A stretch of 64,000 nt of DNA from Microcystis panniformis FACHB-1757 (GTDB taxonomy: Bacteria > Cyanobacteriota > Cyanobacteriia > Cyanobacteriales > Microcystaceae), in NCBI RefSeq assembly GCF_001264245.1, contig NZ_CP011339.1, positions 496,001-560,000 of the forward strand, in the 5' to 3' direction. Positions 1 through 7,912 of this stretch are shown here, one piece after another; position 1 is the stretch's first letter; the number at the start of each line of letters is the position of its first letter. The notes beneath the pieces are model-generated. The model searched no databases. It was given only the letters and a program-made list of their open reading frames with translations, and was not told the origin of the DNA. A program made the translations under genes and the position numbers.

Positions 1-1226
1 CGAGTTAGAAGACTAACTGCTCCCCCTAAAGTGCCTGTCATCAATATCAATATCAAGAGTCTAAAATTTCCGTCTTTGTCTTCAGTATTTTGGTTACTTT
101 TACCCTCAGTATTGATTGGAGGTAAAGACATAAGCAAATCTTTCACTGGAAGGGAGTTCATAATACCCCAATTCAAAGGGAGAGCTAACACTAATCCAAT
201 TAAAACTTTTGTAGGTATTTTGAAAGAATGGAACAGATTATCTCTGAATTCGGCTAGACGAGTCCAAAAACCTGTCTGGGTTTTTCTTAATCCCGTTCTG
301 GCGGCATAGCGTAATTTTTGTGCCAGAATAATATTAGGTTTACCTATTAAAGATTTAATCGCAATTTCTCCAGCATCTACCACCGACTTTACTTGCATGA
401 TATCACCAGGTTTGGAAATGTTCTTGAGTTCCACCTGTGCCATCCCTAGTATTTTAATTAATTTGGCTAATTCTCCCTGTACTTCCCGGTCTAATTCTTG
501 AGGGAATCCCGCTACTTGTTCTTGGGTTTTTTCCAGCAAAATATCAATTCTTTTATTTAGTTTGATTCCCTCATCTCTAGCTTTAATTTCATTGATTAAA
601 TCGTCTAAAGTTTGAAATAAAACACTTTCTTCTTGTACTTGTAGTTGTGCAAAATTATCTTTAAATTCCTTGACTAACTTTTCAAAGGGTTCATCTACTT
701 CAGGAATTGAACTATATTTGTCTAAGTTTTCCTTCAGTTCAGCAATCAAAGACTCATTTTTCTTTTGTAATTCCACAGTGGTGGAAAATTTAACCAAAGT
801 ATCTTTAATTTTTGTTTGCCAAGCGATTAGTTCTTGCTTAAGTCCTGGCAAGTTTGCATCGTTAGCATTAGCATCGAATAGAATCGTAATTGTGGCCACT
901 AAACTATCAGTTTCTTGGCTTAAAGTATCAAGAGGAGTTTCTGAAATTTTGCCCGTAGATAAAAGGTTGATTGTCTCCACAAGCTGATCTGTATGAGCTA
1001 GTATTTGTTTTTCTAATTCTTCTCTGCTAGGTAAAGGGTCTGAAAAAGTTAATTCACCTAGTTTTTGAATAAGTTCATCTCTTAAATTATTAGTCTCTTG
1101 AGTGATTGTTTTGGCTTCTGTTTGGTAACTAGCAAGGGTAGCTGATTTATCCTGACTAAATTTATTTTGGGTTTCCAGAATAAATTGATTAATTTTTTGT
1201 TCGATAGCAGGATTTAGATTAATCAT
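1..1226 (-). CDS. Coiled-coil membrane protein, partial (3' end beyond left edge)
   Basis: Unrecognised protein. An open frame of about 408 codons runs from an ATG at 1226 to the window edge without a stop; AGGAGAA lies 7-8 bases upstream of the ATG and supports the start. Residues 1 to about 320 are hydrophilic, rich in Glu, Lys, Leu and Gln with long heptad-like stretches, so a long coiled coil is expected. Near residue 350 a hydrophobic stretch begins VLIGLVLALPLNW, and a second (LLILILMTGTLGGA) lies at the edge, so the carboxyl end enters the membrane. There is no signal peptide. It is divergent from groEL, with 264 bases between. A membrane-anchored structural or tether role is only inference from composition. 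Confidence 0.75.
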   Translation of the reverse strand, partial: MINLNPAIEQKINQFILETQNKFSQDKSATLASYQTEAKTITQETNNLRDELIQKLGELTFSDPLPSREELEKQILAHTDQLVETINLLSTGKISETPLDTLSQETDSLVATITILFDANANDANLPGLKQELIAWQTKIKDTLVKFSTTVELQKKNESLIAELKENLDKYSSIPEVDEPFEKLVKEFKDNFAQLQVQEESVLFQTLDDLINEIKARDEGIKLNKRIDILLEKTQEQVAGFPQELDREVQGELAKLIKILGMAQVELKNISKPGDIMQVKSVVDAGEIAIKSLIGKPNIILAQKLRYAARTGLRKTQTGFWTRLAEFRDNLFHSFKIPTKVLIGLVLALPLNWGIMNSLPVKDLLMSLPPINTEGKSNQNTEDKDGNFRLLILILMTGTLGGAVSLLT

Positions 1227-1375
1227 GATTGTCTTCTCCTAAAAAAAGGCGAAAATGGGCTAAAATTCGGTTAGCTTCCAGATGCTACAATAGTTATCAT
1301 TGATTTTCTGCAATTATTCATAAATCTTGATAAATTTTTATTTTTTTAACTCAATTCAGTCTGCCGTAGGGACAT

Positions 1376-1409
1376 AACATCGTTATCTCCTCAACATCGT
1401 TATCTCCTC
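1376..1409. repeat. 17-bp tandem duplication upstream of groEL
   Basis: Two exact back-to-back copies of AACATCGTTATCTCCTC (1376-1392 and 1393-1409) lie 19 bases before the CIRCE operator. It is probably a recent local duplication. Whether it affects groEL transcription cannot be read from the sequence. Confidence 0.8.
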
Positions 1410-1427
1410 AATGACCGCAGCCGCATC

Positions 1428-1454
1428 TTAGCACTCAGGCCCTAAGAGTGCTAA
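1428..1454 (+). promoter_or_regulatory. CIRCE operator (HrcA binding site)
   Basis: TTAGCACTC (1428-1436), a 9-base spacer, then GAGTGCTAA (1446-1454): an exact match to the CIRCE inverted repeat bound by the heat-shock repressor HrcA. It lies 36 bases before the groEL start codon, so groEL here is very likely repressed by HrcA and induced by heat shock. A possible ribosome site AAGGAG (1464-1469) follows, unusually far (21 bases) from the ATG. Confidence 0.95.
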
Positions 1455-1490
1455 ATTAACTATAAGGAGTCCTATCACAACAGCGATACC

Positions 1491-3173
1491 ATGTCCAAAA
1501 TCATTGCCTTCAAAGATGAATCCCGTCGCGCCCTAGAAAAAGGTGTCAACGCCTTGGCCGATGCGGTAAAAATCACCCTCGGTCCGAAAGGACGCAATGT
1601 CTTGTTAGAAAAGAAATACGGCGCCCCCCAGATCGTTAATGACGGCATCACCGTGGCCAAAGAAATCGAATTGTCCGATCCCCTCGAAAACACCGGGGCG
1701 AGATTAATTCAGGAAGTAGCGTCAAAAACCAAAGATTTAGCGGGCGATGGCACCACTACCGCCACCATCATCGCCCAGGCTTTAATTAAAGAAGGTCTGA
1801 AAAACGTTACCGCCGGGGCCAATCCCGTCGCCTTAAGACGCGGACTAGACAAAACCATCGCCTATCTAGTCGAAGAAATCGCCGCCGTCGCTAAACCGAT
1901 CGCCGGAGATGCGATCGCTCAAGTGGCCACCGTTTCTTCCGGCAACGACGAAGAAGTGGGACAAATGATCGCCACCGCCATGGAAAAAGTCACCACCGAT
2001 GGCGTAATCACCGTGGAAGAATCGAAATCCTTAACCACCGAATTAGAAGTAGTGGAAGGGATGCAGATCGATCGCGGTTATATCTCCCCCTATTTCATCA
2101 CCGATCAGGAAAGACAGATCGTCGAGTACGACAACCCCCTGATCCTGATTACCGATAAAAAAATCAGTGCGATCGCTGAATTAGTCCCCGTCCTCGAAGC
2201 CGTTGCTCGTCAAGGTCGTCCCCTATTAATTATCGCCGAAGATGTGGACGGCGAAGCCTTAGCCACTCTAGTGGTCAACAAGGCCCGGGGTGTCTTAAAT
2301 GTCGTCGCCATCAAGGCCCCCAGTTTCGGGGAACGTCGCAAGGCGGTTTTACAAGATATTGCCATCCTCACCGGTGGTCGTCTGATTTCCGAAGAAGTGG
2401 GCTTAAGTCTTGACACCGTTAGCCTCGATCTGCTAGGGCAAGCGGCAAAAATCACCCTAGAAAAAGACAATACAATTATTGTCGCCTCCGGGGACAGCCG
2501 CAATAAGGCCGATGTGCAGAAACGTCTCGCCCAACTGAAAAAACAGTTAGAAGAAACCGATTCCGAATTCGATAAGGAAAAATTACAGGAACGCATCGCT
2601 AAATTAGCCGGCGGTGTGGCCGTCATTAAGGTCGGGGCAGCCACAGAAACCGAACTCAAGGATCGCAAACTCCGCATCGAAGATGCCCTCAATGCCACCA
2701 AAGCCGCCGTGGAAGAAGGTATCGTCCCGGGCGGTGGTACAACCTTGATTCATCTGGCTTCTAAGGTGAAGGCTTTCAAAGCTTCTCTCACTAACGATGA
2801 GGAAAAAGTCGCCGCCGATATCGTCGCCAAAGCCCTAGAAGCACCCCTGCGTCAGTTAGCTAATAACGCCGGTGTGGAAGGGGATGTGATCGTGGAAGGT
2901 GTGCGCGAAACCGCTTTTAGCGTCGGTTACAATGTCCTCACCGGCAAGTACGAAGACTTAATCGCCGCCGGAATTATCGATCCGGCTAAAGTGGTACGGT
3001 CAGCCGTTCAAAACGCCGCTTCTATCGCCGGTATGGTCCTAACTACGGAAGCCCTCGTGGTCGAAAAACCCGTTAAAGAAGCCGCAGCCCCTGATATGGG
3101 CGGCATGGGCGGCATGGGTGGCATGGGTGGCATGGGTGGCATGGGTGGCATGGGCGGCATGGGTATGATGTAA
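1491..3173 (+). CDS. groL: Chaperonin GroEL (monocistronic copy)
   Basis: 60-kDa chaperonin, the ATP-driven folding ring of the cytosol. The 560-residue product is near the usual length and carries the family landmarks: KITLGPKGRNVLLEKKYGAP near the start, the ATP-site DGTTTATI, the GERRKAVLQDIAILTGG block, and GIVPGGGTTLIH near residue 410. The tail is a run of GGM repeats ending GMGMM, encoded by near-perfect GGCGGCATG-type repeats (3095-3170). No groES precedes it; the upstream neighbour is an unrelated divergent gene, so this is a stand-alone chaperonin gene like those cyanobacteria carry in addition to groESL. Regulation is by the CIRCE operator just upstream. Confidence 0.97.
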   Translation: MSKIIAFKDESRRALEKGVNALADAVKITLGPKGRNVLLEKKYGAPQIVNDGITVAKEIELSDPLENTGARLIQEVASKTKDLAGDGTTTATIIAQALIKEGLKNVTAGANPVALRRGLDKTIAYLVEEIAAVAKPIAGDAIAQVATVSSGNDEEVGQMIATAMEKVTTDGVITVEESKSLTTELEVVEGMQIDRGYISPYFITDQERQIVEYDNPLILITDKKISAIAELVPVLEAVARQGRPLLIIAEDVDGEALATLVVNKARGVLNVVAIKAPSFGERRKAVLQDIAILTGGRLISEEVGLSLDTVSLDLLGQAAKITLEKDNTIIVASGDSRNKADVQKRLAQLKKQLEETDSEFDKEKLQERIAKLAGGVAVIKVGAATETELKDRKLRIEDALNATKAAVEEGIVPGGGTTLIHLASKVKAFKASLTNDEEKVAADIVAKALEAPLRQLANNAGVEGDVIVEGVRETAFSVGYNVLTGKYEDLIAAGIIDPAKVVRSAVQNAASIAGMVLTTEALVVEKPVKEAAAPDMGGMGGMGGMGGMGGMGGMGGMGMM

Positions 3174-3223
3174 TTCCTGATGCCGTCTGGCCCTTGAAAA
3201 TAATCTCATGCAATTGAGCCAAT

Positions 3224-3269
3224 CTGTCCCTTTTCTGGTTATCGTCGGCATTAGGGACAGGTTTTTTTT
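3224..3269 (+). terminator. Probable intrinsic terminator after groEL
   Basis: CTGTCCC (3224-3230) pairs with GGGACAG (3254-3260) around a 23-base loop and is followed at once by G and eight T. It lies 50 bases after the groEL stop and before the next gene on the same strand. The loop is long for a classical terminator. Confidence 0.65.
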
Positions 3270-3363
3270 CCTCGGGAAAAACTTTTTCAGCAGAACCTGC
3301 TTAATCTATCCTTTGCATTAGTCCAGACACTACACTAGAAAAGAAGGATTATTCCCAGAAATC

Positions 3364-5253
3364 ATGACACTGCTGACGGTTCGATCGCTCAAAAAAGACT
3401 TCGGTATCAAGGAAATTCTCAAAGATGCGAGTTTTAGTCTCGATGATCGCGATAAAGTCGGCCTGATCGGTACGAATGGATCGGGAAAATCGACCCTATT
3501 GAAAATGATCGCCGGGTTAGAAGCGATCGATGGTGGCGAAATTCAAATCAATTCGGGGATGAAAATCGTCTATTTACCCCAGCAACCCGATCTAGACGAC
3601 GATAAAACGGTTTTAGAGCAGGTTTTCGCCGATAGTGGCGAAAGCATGACTTTAATTAAGGAATACGAGGAATTGTCTGATCGCCTTGTCCATGAGCCAG
3701 AAAATCTGGATACTATTATGGAAAGTTTGTCAAGGGTTTCGCAACAAATTGATAAACTTGCCGCCTGGGATTTAGAAACTAATGCTAAAGTTATTTTAAG
3801 TAAACTGGGCATCGATAATTTTAATGCTCGCGTGGGAGATTTATCGGGGGGATATCGCAAAAGAATCGCCATCGCTACCGCACTTTTAGCCGATCCTGAC
3901 TGTTTATTGATGGATGAACCCACCAACCATTTAGACGCGCTTTCCGTGGAGTGGTTACAGAGTTATTTGTCCCGTTTTCGGGGAGGATTATTATTAATTA
4001 CTCACGATCGCTATTTTCTCGATCGAGTGACTAATCGCATCATTGAAATCGATCGGGGAGATTTATCTACTTATGCCGGTAATTATGCCTATTATCTAGA
4101 AAAAAAAGCTTTAGCGGAAGAATCGATCGCCAGTAGTCAACGCAAACACGCGGGAGTTTTACGACGGGAATTAGAATGGTTATCCCGGGGACCAAAAGCG
4201 CGCAGTACCAAACAAAAAGCGCGGATTGATCGCATTCAGGTAATGGGTAATAAGGAATTTAAACAGGTGGAGGGAAAAGTCGATATTGCCACCGCAGGAA
4301 GACGCATCGGCAAAAAAGTTATCGAAATAGAAAAGATATCGAAAGCTTACGGCGATCGCACTTTAATTAAAGATTTTACCTATATTTTTACCCCCGAAGA
4401 TCGCATCGGTATTATTGGCAGTAACGGGGTAGGAAAATCTACTCTCATGGATATTATTACCGGGAAAATTCTCCCCGATTCAGGCACAGTTGACATCGGT
4501 TCCACTATTCATATTGGTTACTTCGATCAACAATCCGATGATCTCAATATCAACGAAAATCAAAGAGTGATCGAATATCTGAAAAGTGTGGCCGAATTAG
4601 TCAAAACCCTAGACGGTAGCGTGATTACCGCTTCCCAGATGTTAGAAAAATTTCTCTTTCCTCCCGATCAACAGTATGCACCAATTTATAAACTTTCTGG
4701 AGGAGAAAGACGACGCTTATTTTTACTACGAGTTTTGATGAGTGCGCCTAATGTTTTAATCCTAGATGAACCCACCAATGATCTCGATGTGCAGACTTTA
4801 GCAATTTTAGAAGAATATTTAGAGGACTTTAACGGTTGTGTGATCGTCGTTTCCCATGATCGCTATTTTCTCGATCGAGTAGTTGATACTATTTTTTCCT
4901 TTGAAACCGGGGGTAATATCCGTCAATATCCGGGTAATTATTCCCTTTATCTCGATCAGAAAAAAGAGGAGGAGGAACCAAAAGAAAAAAAAGTCACCCC
5001 AAAAACTGTTAAAGCTTCTCCGTCACCTGTCAATAAAAAAATCTCTTTTAAAGAGAAAAAAGAATACGAAGATATCGAAAAACAAATACCAATTTTAGAA
5101 GCAAAAAAAGCCGAAATTGAACAGGTACTTTATGGAGAACCCCTAGAAGATTTTACCAAAATAACCGCGCTGACCGAAGAATTAGCTCAATTGAGTCAAA
5201 AAATTGATACTTTAACCGATCGCTGGTTAGAATTAGCGGAAAAATTAGGCTAG
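3364..5253 (+). CDS. ABC-F family ATPase (Uup-like)
   Basis: Soluble tandem ATPase of the ABC-F class, which acts on ribosomes rather than in transport. Two nucleotide-binding domains are present. The first has Walker A GTNGSGKST, signature LSGGYRKR and Walker B LLMDEPTNHLD; the second has GSNGVGKST, LSGGERRR and LILDEPTNDLD. The linker between them (about residues 240-300) is basic and helical, as in ABC-F proteins. After residue 540 a Lys/Glu-rich stretch leads into a helical carboxyl domain, as in Uup. There are no membrane segments. The 629-residue length fits Uup-like members. It is separated from groEL by a terminator and therefore probably has its own promoter. Assignment to a particular ABC-F subfamily is inference. 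Confidence 0.92.
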   Translation: MTLLTVRSLKKDFGIKEILKDASFSLDDRDKVGLIGTNGSGKSTLLKMIAGLEAIDGGEIQINSGMKIVYLPQQPDLDDDKTVLEQVFADSGESMTLIKEYEELSDRLVHEPENLDTIMESLSRVSQQIDKLAAWDLETNAKVILSKLGIDNFNARVGDLSGGYRKRIAIATALLADPDCLLMDEPTNHLDALSVEWLQSYLSRFRGGLLLITHDRYFLDRVTNRIIEIDRGDLSTYAGNYAYYLEKKALAEESIASSQRKHAGVLRRELEWLSRGPKARSTKQKARIDRIQVMGNKEFKQVEGKVDIATAGRRIGKKVIEIEKISKAYGDRTLIKDFTYIFTPEDRIGIIGSNGVGKSTLMDIITGKILPDSGTVDIGSTIHIGYFDQQSDDLNINENQRVIEYLKSVAELVKTLDGSVITASQMLEKFLFPPDQQYAPIYKLSGGERRRLFLLRVLMSAPNVLILDEPTNDLDVQTLAILEEYLEDFNGCVIVVSHDRYFLDRVVDTIFSFETGGNIRQYPGNYSLYLDQKKEEEEPKEKKVTPKTVKASPSPVNKKISFKEKKEYEDIEKQIPILEAKKAEIEQVLYGEPLEDFTKITALTEELAQLSQKIDTLTDRWLELAEKLG

Positions 5254-5282
5254 GATAATCCCTATTTTCCCGATCGATTTAG

Positions 5283-5750
5283 TCAAAACTGAGTGATAAT
5301 TTCTGGTGAATCATCCTCATCCATGACCAGATCTACCGACTCCACCCGCAAGAGGGCCAAATTATCGTTAACCACCCCTTGAAGATAGATTTCCCCCATC
5401 CCTTCACCCCCCAGATCGATCGAGCCGAAAACTTGACCGGTTTTGGTATTAAAATTAAACTGAAAATAATTAGCCGAGGAAATTCCCTGGCTGACATTAT
5501 CGTATTTAGCGATCTCTTGACCACTGTTATCATAAAAAGATACTTGAAAATTTTCTAAAACTCGCATTTTTCCCGAACCTTTTTCCGAAAAGATAGTCGG
5601 GGCCGTTTTTTCATCATAACTAAAAGAACCTTTAGCTGTATAGCCTTGATTTCCCAACCATTGAAAATCGAGCGTCACTGCTAAAACCCCTTGGCTATTC
5701 ATGTTAGCAACTAAAAGCCAAGCTAATAAAGTCAATATTATCTTTTTCAT
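5283..5750 (-). CDS. Small secreted protein of unknown function
   Basis: Not recognised. The 155-residue product starts with a clear signal peptide (MKKIILTLLAWLLVANM, then a small-residue region ending near LAV at 23-25), so export is likely. The mature part is beta-rich with alternating polar and hydrophobic residues (for example VLENFQVSFYDNSGQEIAKYD and GQVFGSIDLGG), resembling cyanobacterial extracellular beta-sandwich proteins. It ends with an acidic tail (DLVMDEDDSPE). It is convergent with the ABC-F gene, 29 bases between stops. No carboxyl-terminal sorting signal is visible. Confidence 0.7.
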   Translation of the reverse strand: MKKIILTLLAWLLVANMNSQGVLAVTLDFQWLGNQGYTAKGSFSYDEKTAPTIFSEKGSGKMRVLENFQVSFYDNSGQEIAKYDNVSQGISSANYFQFNFNTKTGQVFGSIDLGGEGMGEIYLQGVVNDNLALLRVESVDLVMDEDDSPEIITQF

Positions 5751-5896
5751 TAGTCGGTTATTTCATTTACAGCAGTTATCCTAATGGTGAGGTAGGAACA
5801 AAATCGGTAAAACCCCACACCCCACACCCTGCCACCAGGAAAAACCTTTTCAGCAGACCCTATTATAGCAAAGGGATTGCTACTTGCTTCCAATTA

Positions 5897-6014
5897 AGTA
5901 GGGAGGCACAATTATTTGTAGGATGGGTTAGCGGTAGCGTAACCCATGCGGGAGTTGGGTTTCATGCTTCAACCCAACCTACGTTCATCTTATATTTAAT
6001 TCCACCCACCTACT
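5897..6014. mobile_element. 118-bp MITE, copy 1, with TA target duplication
   Basis: Begins AGTAGGGAGG and ends CCACCTACT (imperfect terminal inverted repeats) and is flanked by TA at 5895-5896 and 6015-6016. Inside are two hairpins: ATGGGTTA/TAACCCAT and GTTGGGTT/AACCCAAC. It codes for nothing. A second copy lies at 39027-39144 with four differences in 118 bases. The homologous sequence without the element, CAATTAGTCACTG, is found at 14801 and 16907, which gives the exact insertion point and a TA duplication. TA duplication is typical of IS630/Tc1-mariner-driven elements. Confidence 0.88.
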
Positions 6015-6078
6015 TAGTCACTGATAACTGATAACTGAATAGAGTTTGTCAGCGAAACGTTTTTTTGTCTTAAAGTCC

Positions 6079-6111
6079 AGAAAACGGGTTTCTCCGAGAA
6101 ACCCGTTTTCT
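6079..6111. repeat. Palindromic repeat, copy 1
   Basis: AGAAAACGGGTTTCT (6079-6093), CCG, AGAAACCCGTTTTCT (6097-6111): perfect 15-bp arms with a 3-base loop. It is inserted in the nuclease remnant, where it replaces part of the coding sequence. Further copies are at 14194, 16332, 18521 and 20859. Confidence 0.9.
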
Positions 6112-6301
6112 AGGTTAACTTCGGGAAAAAAGAAGCATAAAAACGCTTCAAAATACTCGGTTAATGCTTCTTTCCAGGGTTCATCATAATTGGCGGTTGT
6201 TTGGTTCATCAATTAGGGTGATAGTTTTAATTGTTCTCCGCTTCTGGCTAAGAGTTTTAAGGTGAATGGGTGGACAATGCCTACCCTACGGCAAGATTTT
6301 C

Positions 6302-6685
6302 TTATTGGATTCTTGCCAAAGACTGCTTAAATTCTGCGAGAGAATTAGCAGTAGCTGCTAATTTTAGTAGCTCTTCTAAGATAGTAGGGTTAGTGATTTT
6401 GCCGATTATCTCTTCAATTTCTGAAGAAATCTGTCCAAAACGCACAGTTAAAACTGTTTTTATGGCATCACGGCTTTTTTGTAACGCTCCAATTTCCTTA
6501 CCAATTTCCTTGCCTATTTCTTTACCAATTTCCTTACCGCGTTCTATTCCTCGTAACTCCATATTACTCATTAAAGGCATGGTTCTTTCCTCCTCAAATT
6601 GTTTGATTTTACTCTCTAAGCTTGACTGTAATTCAGGGGATAAAGTCATCATATTGTCGATGATTTCAAACAGTTTACTAAGTAA
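6302..6685 (-). pseudogene. Rpn/PD-(D/E)XK nuclease, 3' fragment
   Basis: The carboxyl half of the nuclease family: KLFEIIDNMMTLSPELQSSL, then FEEERTMPLMSNMELRG, four KEIG repeats, and the tail ending FKQSLARIQ. The upstream part is missing: homology to the intact gene stops at the codons for KLFE, where a 27-bp TA-flanked miniature repeat sits (6681-6707). A frame from ATG 6652 remains open for 116 codons but lacks the catalytic region. Its tail matches the copies at 14243 and 16357, whereas the intact gene next door has a different tail. Confidence 0.78.
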
Positions 6686-6707
6686 GGTAGGTATTACCCA
6701 CCCTACT
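6681..6707. repeat. 27-bp solo inverted-repeat element flanked by TA
   Basis: AGTAAGGTAGG, then TATTA, then CCCACCCTACT, with TA on both sides (6679-6680 and 6708-6709). It looks like the two termini of the larger miniature elements in this window joined directly. Its end supplies the last codons and TAG stop of the nuclease gene at 6703-7761. Confidence 0.6.
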
Positions 6708-7761
6708 TATTTATGATGATACTAAAAGACTTCCTACACTCCTCAAAAGAATTTACTATAAGTGCGGCTTTTAACATCTCTTCTAAAACCGAAATAACTG
6801 AAGCATCATTGAGACATTGTCCAATATCTCCAGGGATATCGCCTAGTCGGTTTTCCAAAACTTTTTTCACAAAATCACGAGCATTTTCTAACGCTCCAAT
6901 TTCTTTACCAATTTCCTTACCAATTTCCTTACCAATTTCCTTACCGATTTCCTTACCGCGTTCTATCCCTCGTAACTCCCCAATTTCCTCACCAATTTCT
7001 TTACCGCGTTCGATTCCTCGTAACTCCATATTACTCATTAAAGGCATGGTTCTTTCCTCCTCAAATTGTTTAATTTTACTCTCTAAGCTTGACTGTAATT
7101 CAGGGGATAAAGTCATCATATTGTCGATGATTTCAAACAGTTTAATTATCTGTTCTCTCTCGAACTCCTTTTCATATAATCCCCTGATTAACTTCCACTT
7201 CCACTGTTCCCGTTGTGGCAGCTTCCCAGTAGTCGCTTTTGTTTTCAGGTGTGCCATTACTATTATAGCAAAAGGATTGCTGCTTGCTTCTAGTTCTGAC
7301 CATCTTTCCTCATAGTCCAGTAATTTAACCGTTGGGAATTTCAGACTCACTTCACAGCCGGCAATGGTATAATTATAGGAATCTGGTCGCCAATTTACTC
7401 GTTCATCCCCTAATATAGCGAGACTGATAACTGGTTTCTGATACAAATCAAAGGCCCGATAGTTATAAATATACATCCTCTGAGGGAAATTTTCTTCGTA
7501 TTGACTTTGAATTTCAATATGAATCAAAATCCAGACTTCTTCACCACTCAGTAACCAGACTTTATAGAGTTTGTCAGCGAAACGTTTTTTTGTCTTTGCT
7601 GAAGCGGTAATCCGTTTAAGTTCTTTTTCTAGGGATTCGGGAATTTTTGTCCAATCAATCAATTGGTGAACTTCAGGAAAGAAGAAGCTTAAAAACGCTT
7701 CAAAATACTCGGTTAATGCTTCTTTCCAGGGTTCATCATAATTGGCGGTTGTTTGGTTCAT
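6703..7761 (-). CDS. Rpn family recombination-promoting nuclease / putative transposase
   Basis: PD-(D/E)XK-fold DNA nuclease of the Rpn/COG5464 type, a family linked in E. coli to RecA-independent recombination. About 352 residues from ATG 7761; a GTG six codons earlier is less likely because the paralogues all begin MNQTTANYDEPW or MKQTTANYDEPW. The core is SGEEVWILIHIEIQSQ (the family's E-x-Q active-site strand) followed by RMYIYNYRAFDLYQKPVISLAIL. The carboxyl part holds 4-residue repeats: KEIG EEIG, then ELRGIERG, then five KEIG. This is the only copy with the whole nuclease core. The last residues and stop come from the 27-bp repeat element, so the native carboxyl end may be lost. Confidence 0.82.
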   Translation of the reverse strand: MNQTTANYDEPWKEALTEYFEAFLSFFFPEVHQLIDWTKIPESLEKELKRITASAKTKKRFADKLYKVWLLSGEEVWILIHIEIQSQYEENFPQRMYIYNYRAFDLYQKPVISLAILGDERVNWRPDSYNYTIAGCEVSLKFPTVKLLDYEERWSELEASSNPFAIIVMAHLKTKATTGKLPQREQWKWKLIRGLYEKEFEREQIIKLFEIIDNMMTLSPELQSSLESKIKQFEEERTMPLMSNMELRGIERGKEIGEEIGELRGIERGKEIGKEIGKEIGKEIGKEIGALENARDFVKKVLENRLGDIPGDIGQCLNDASVISVLEEMLKAALIVNSFEECRKSFSIIINK

Positions 7762-7801
7762 TGCGAGATAAATTAGCACACTAAGTACGGAAGAACCGTA
7801 G

Positions 7802-7840
7802 CGTAACGCACCGATTTAATAATAGAGTTGGTGCGTTACG
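7802..7840. repeat. Inverted repeat between nuclease and RTX gene
   Basis: CGTAACGCACC (7802-7812) and GGTGCGTTACG (7830-7840) form a perfect 11-bp stem. A related CCTAACGCACCCTAC follows at about 7884. GTGCGTTA palindromes of this type are common dispersed repeats in cyanobacteria. It could also act as a transcript end between the two minus-strand genes. Confidence 0.65.
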
Positions 7841-7912
7841 GCGGATTGTTAATTTTGGTTTTTTGACGGAATTGGTGGCCGCCTAACGCACCCTACAAGC
7901 TGTTTGGCTAGG

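Larger units (their letters stand above)
5866..6209 (-). pseudogene. Rpn/PD-(D/E)XK nuclease, 5' remnant carrying a MITE
   Basis: Decayed copy of the nuclease gene intact at 6703-7761. The start MNQTTANYDEPWKEALTEYFEAFL (ATG at 6209) matches the intact copy. The segment coding for HQLIDWTKIPES and following residues is replaced by a palindromic repeat (6079-6111). The gene then breaks off after KKRFADKLY into TGATAAC heptamers, and a 118-bp miniature element sits at 5897-6014. Beyond that element only a short piece matching SSNPFAII remains (about 5866-5892). It cannot encode a working nuclease. The same internal deletion filled with TGATAAC heptamers occurs at 14243-15040 and 16357-17145, so the three copies share a defective ancestor. 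Confidence 0.8.

Noticed and set aside
2210..2701. Long minus-strand open frame inside groEL
   Set aside because: Antisense shadow of a strongly coding gene; composition follows the third-base bias of groEL and there is no ribosome site.
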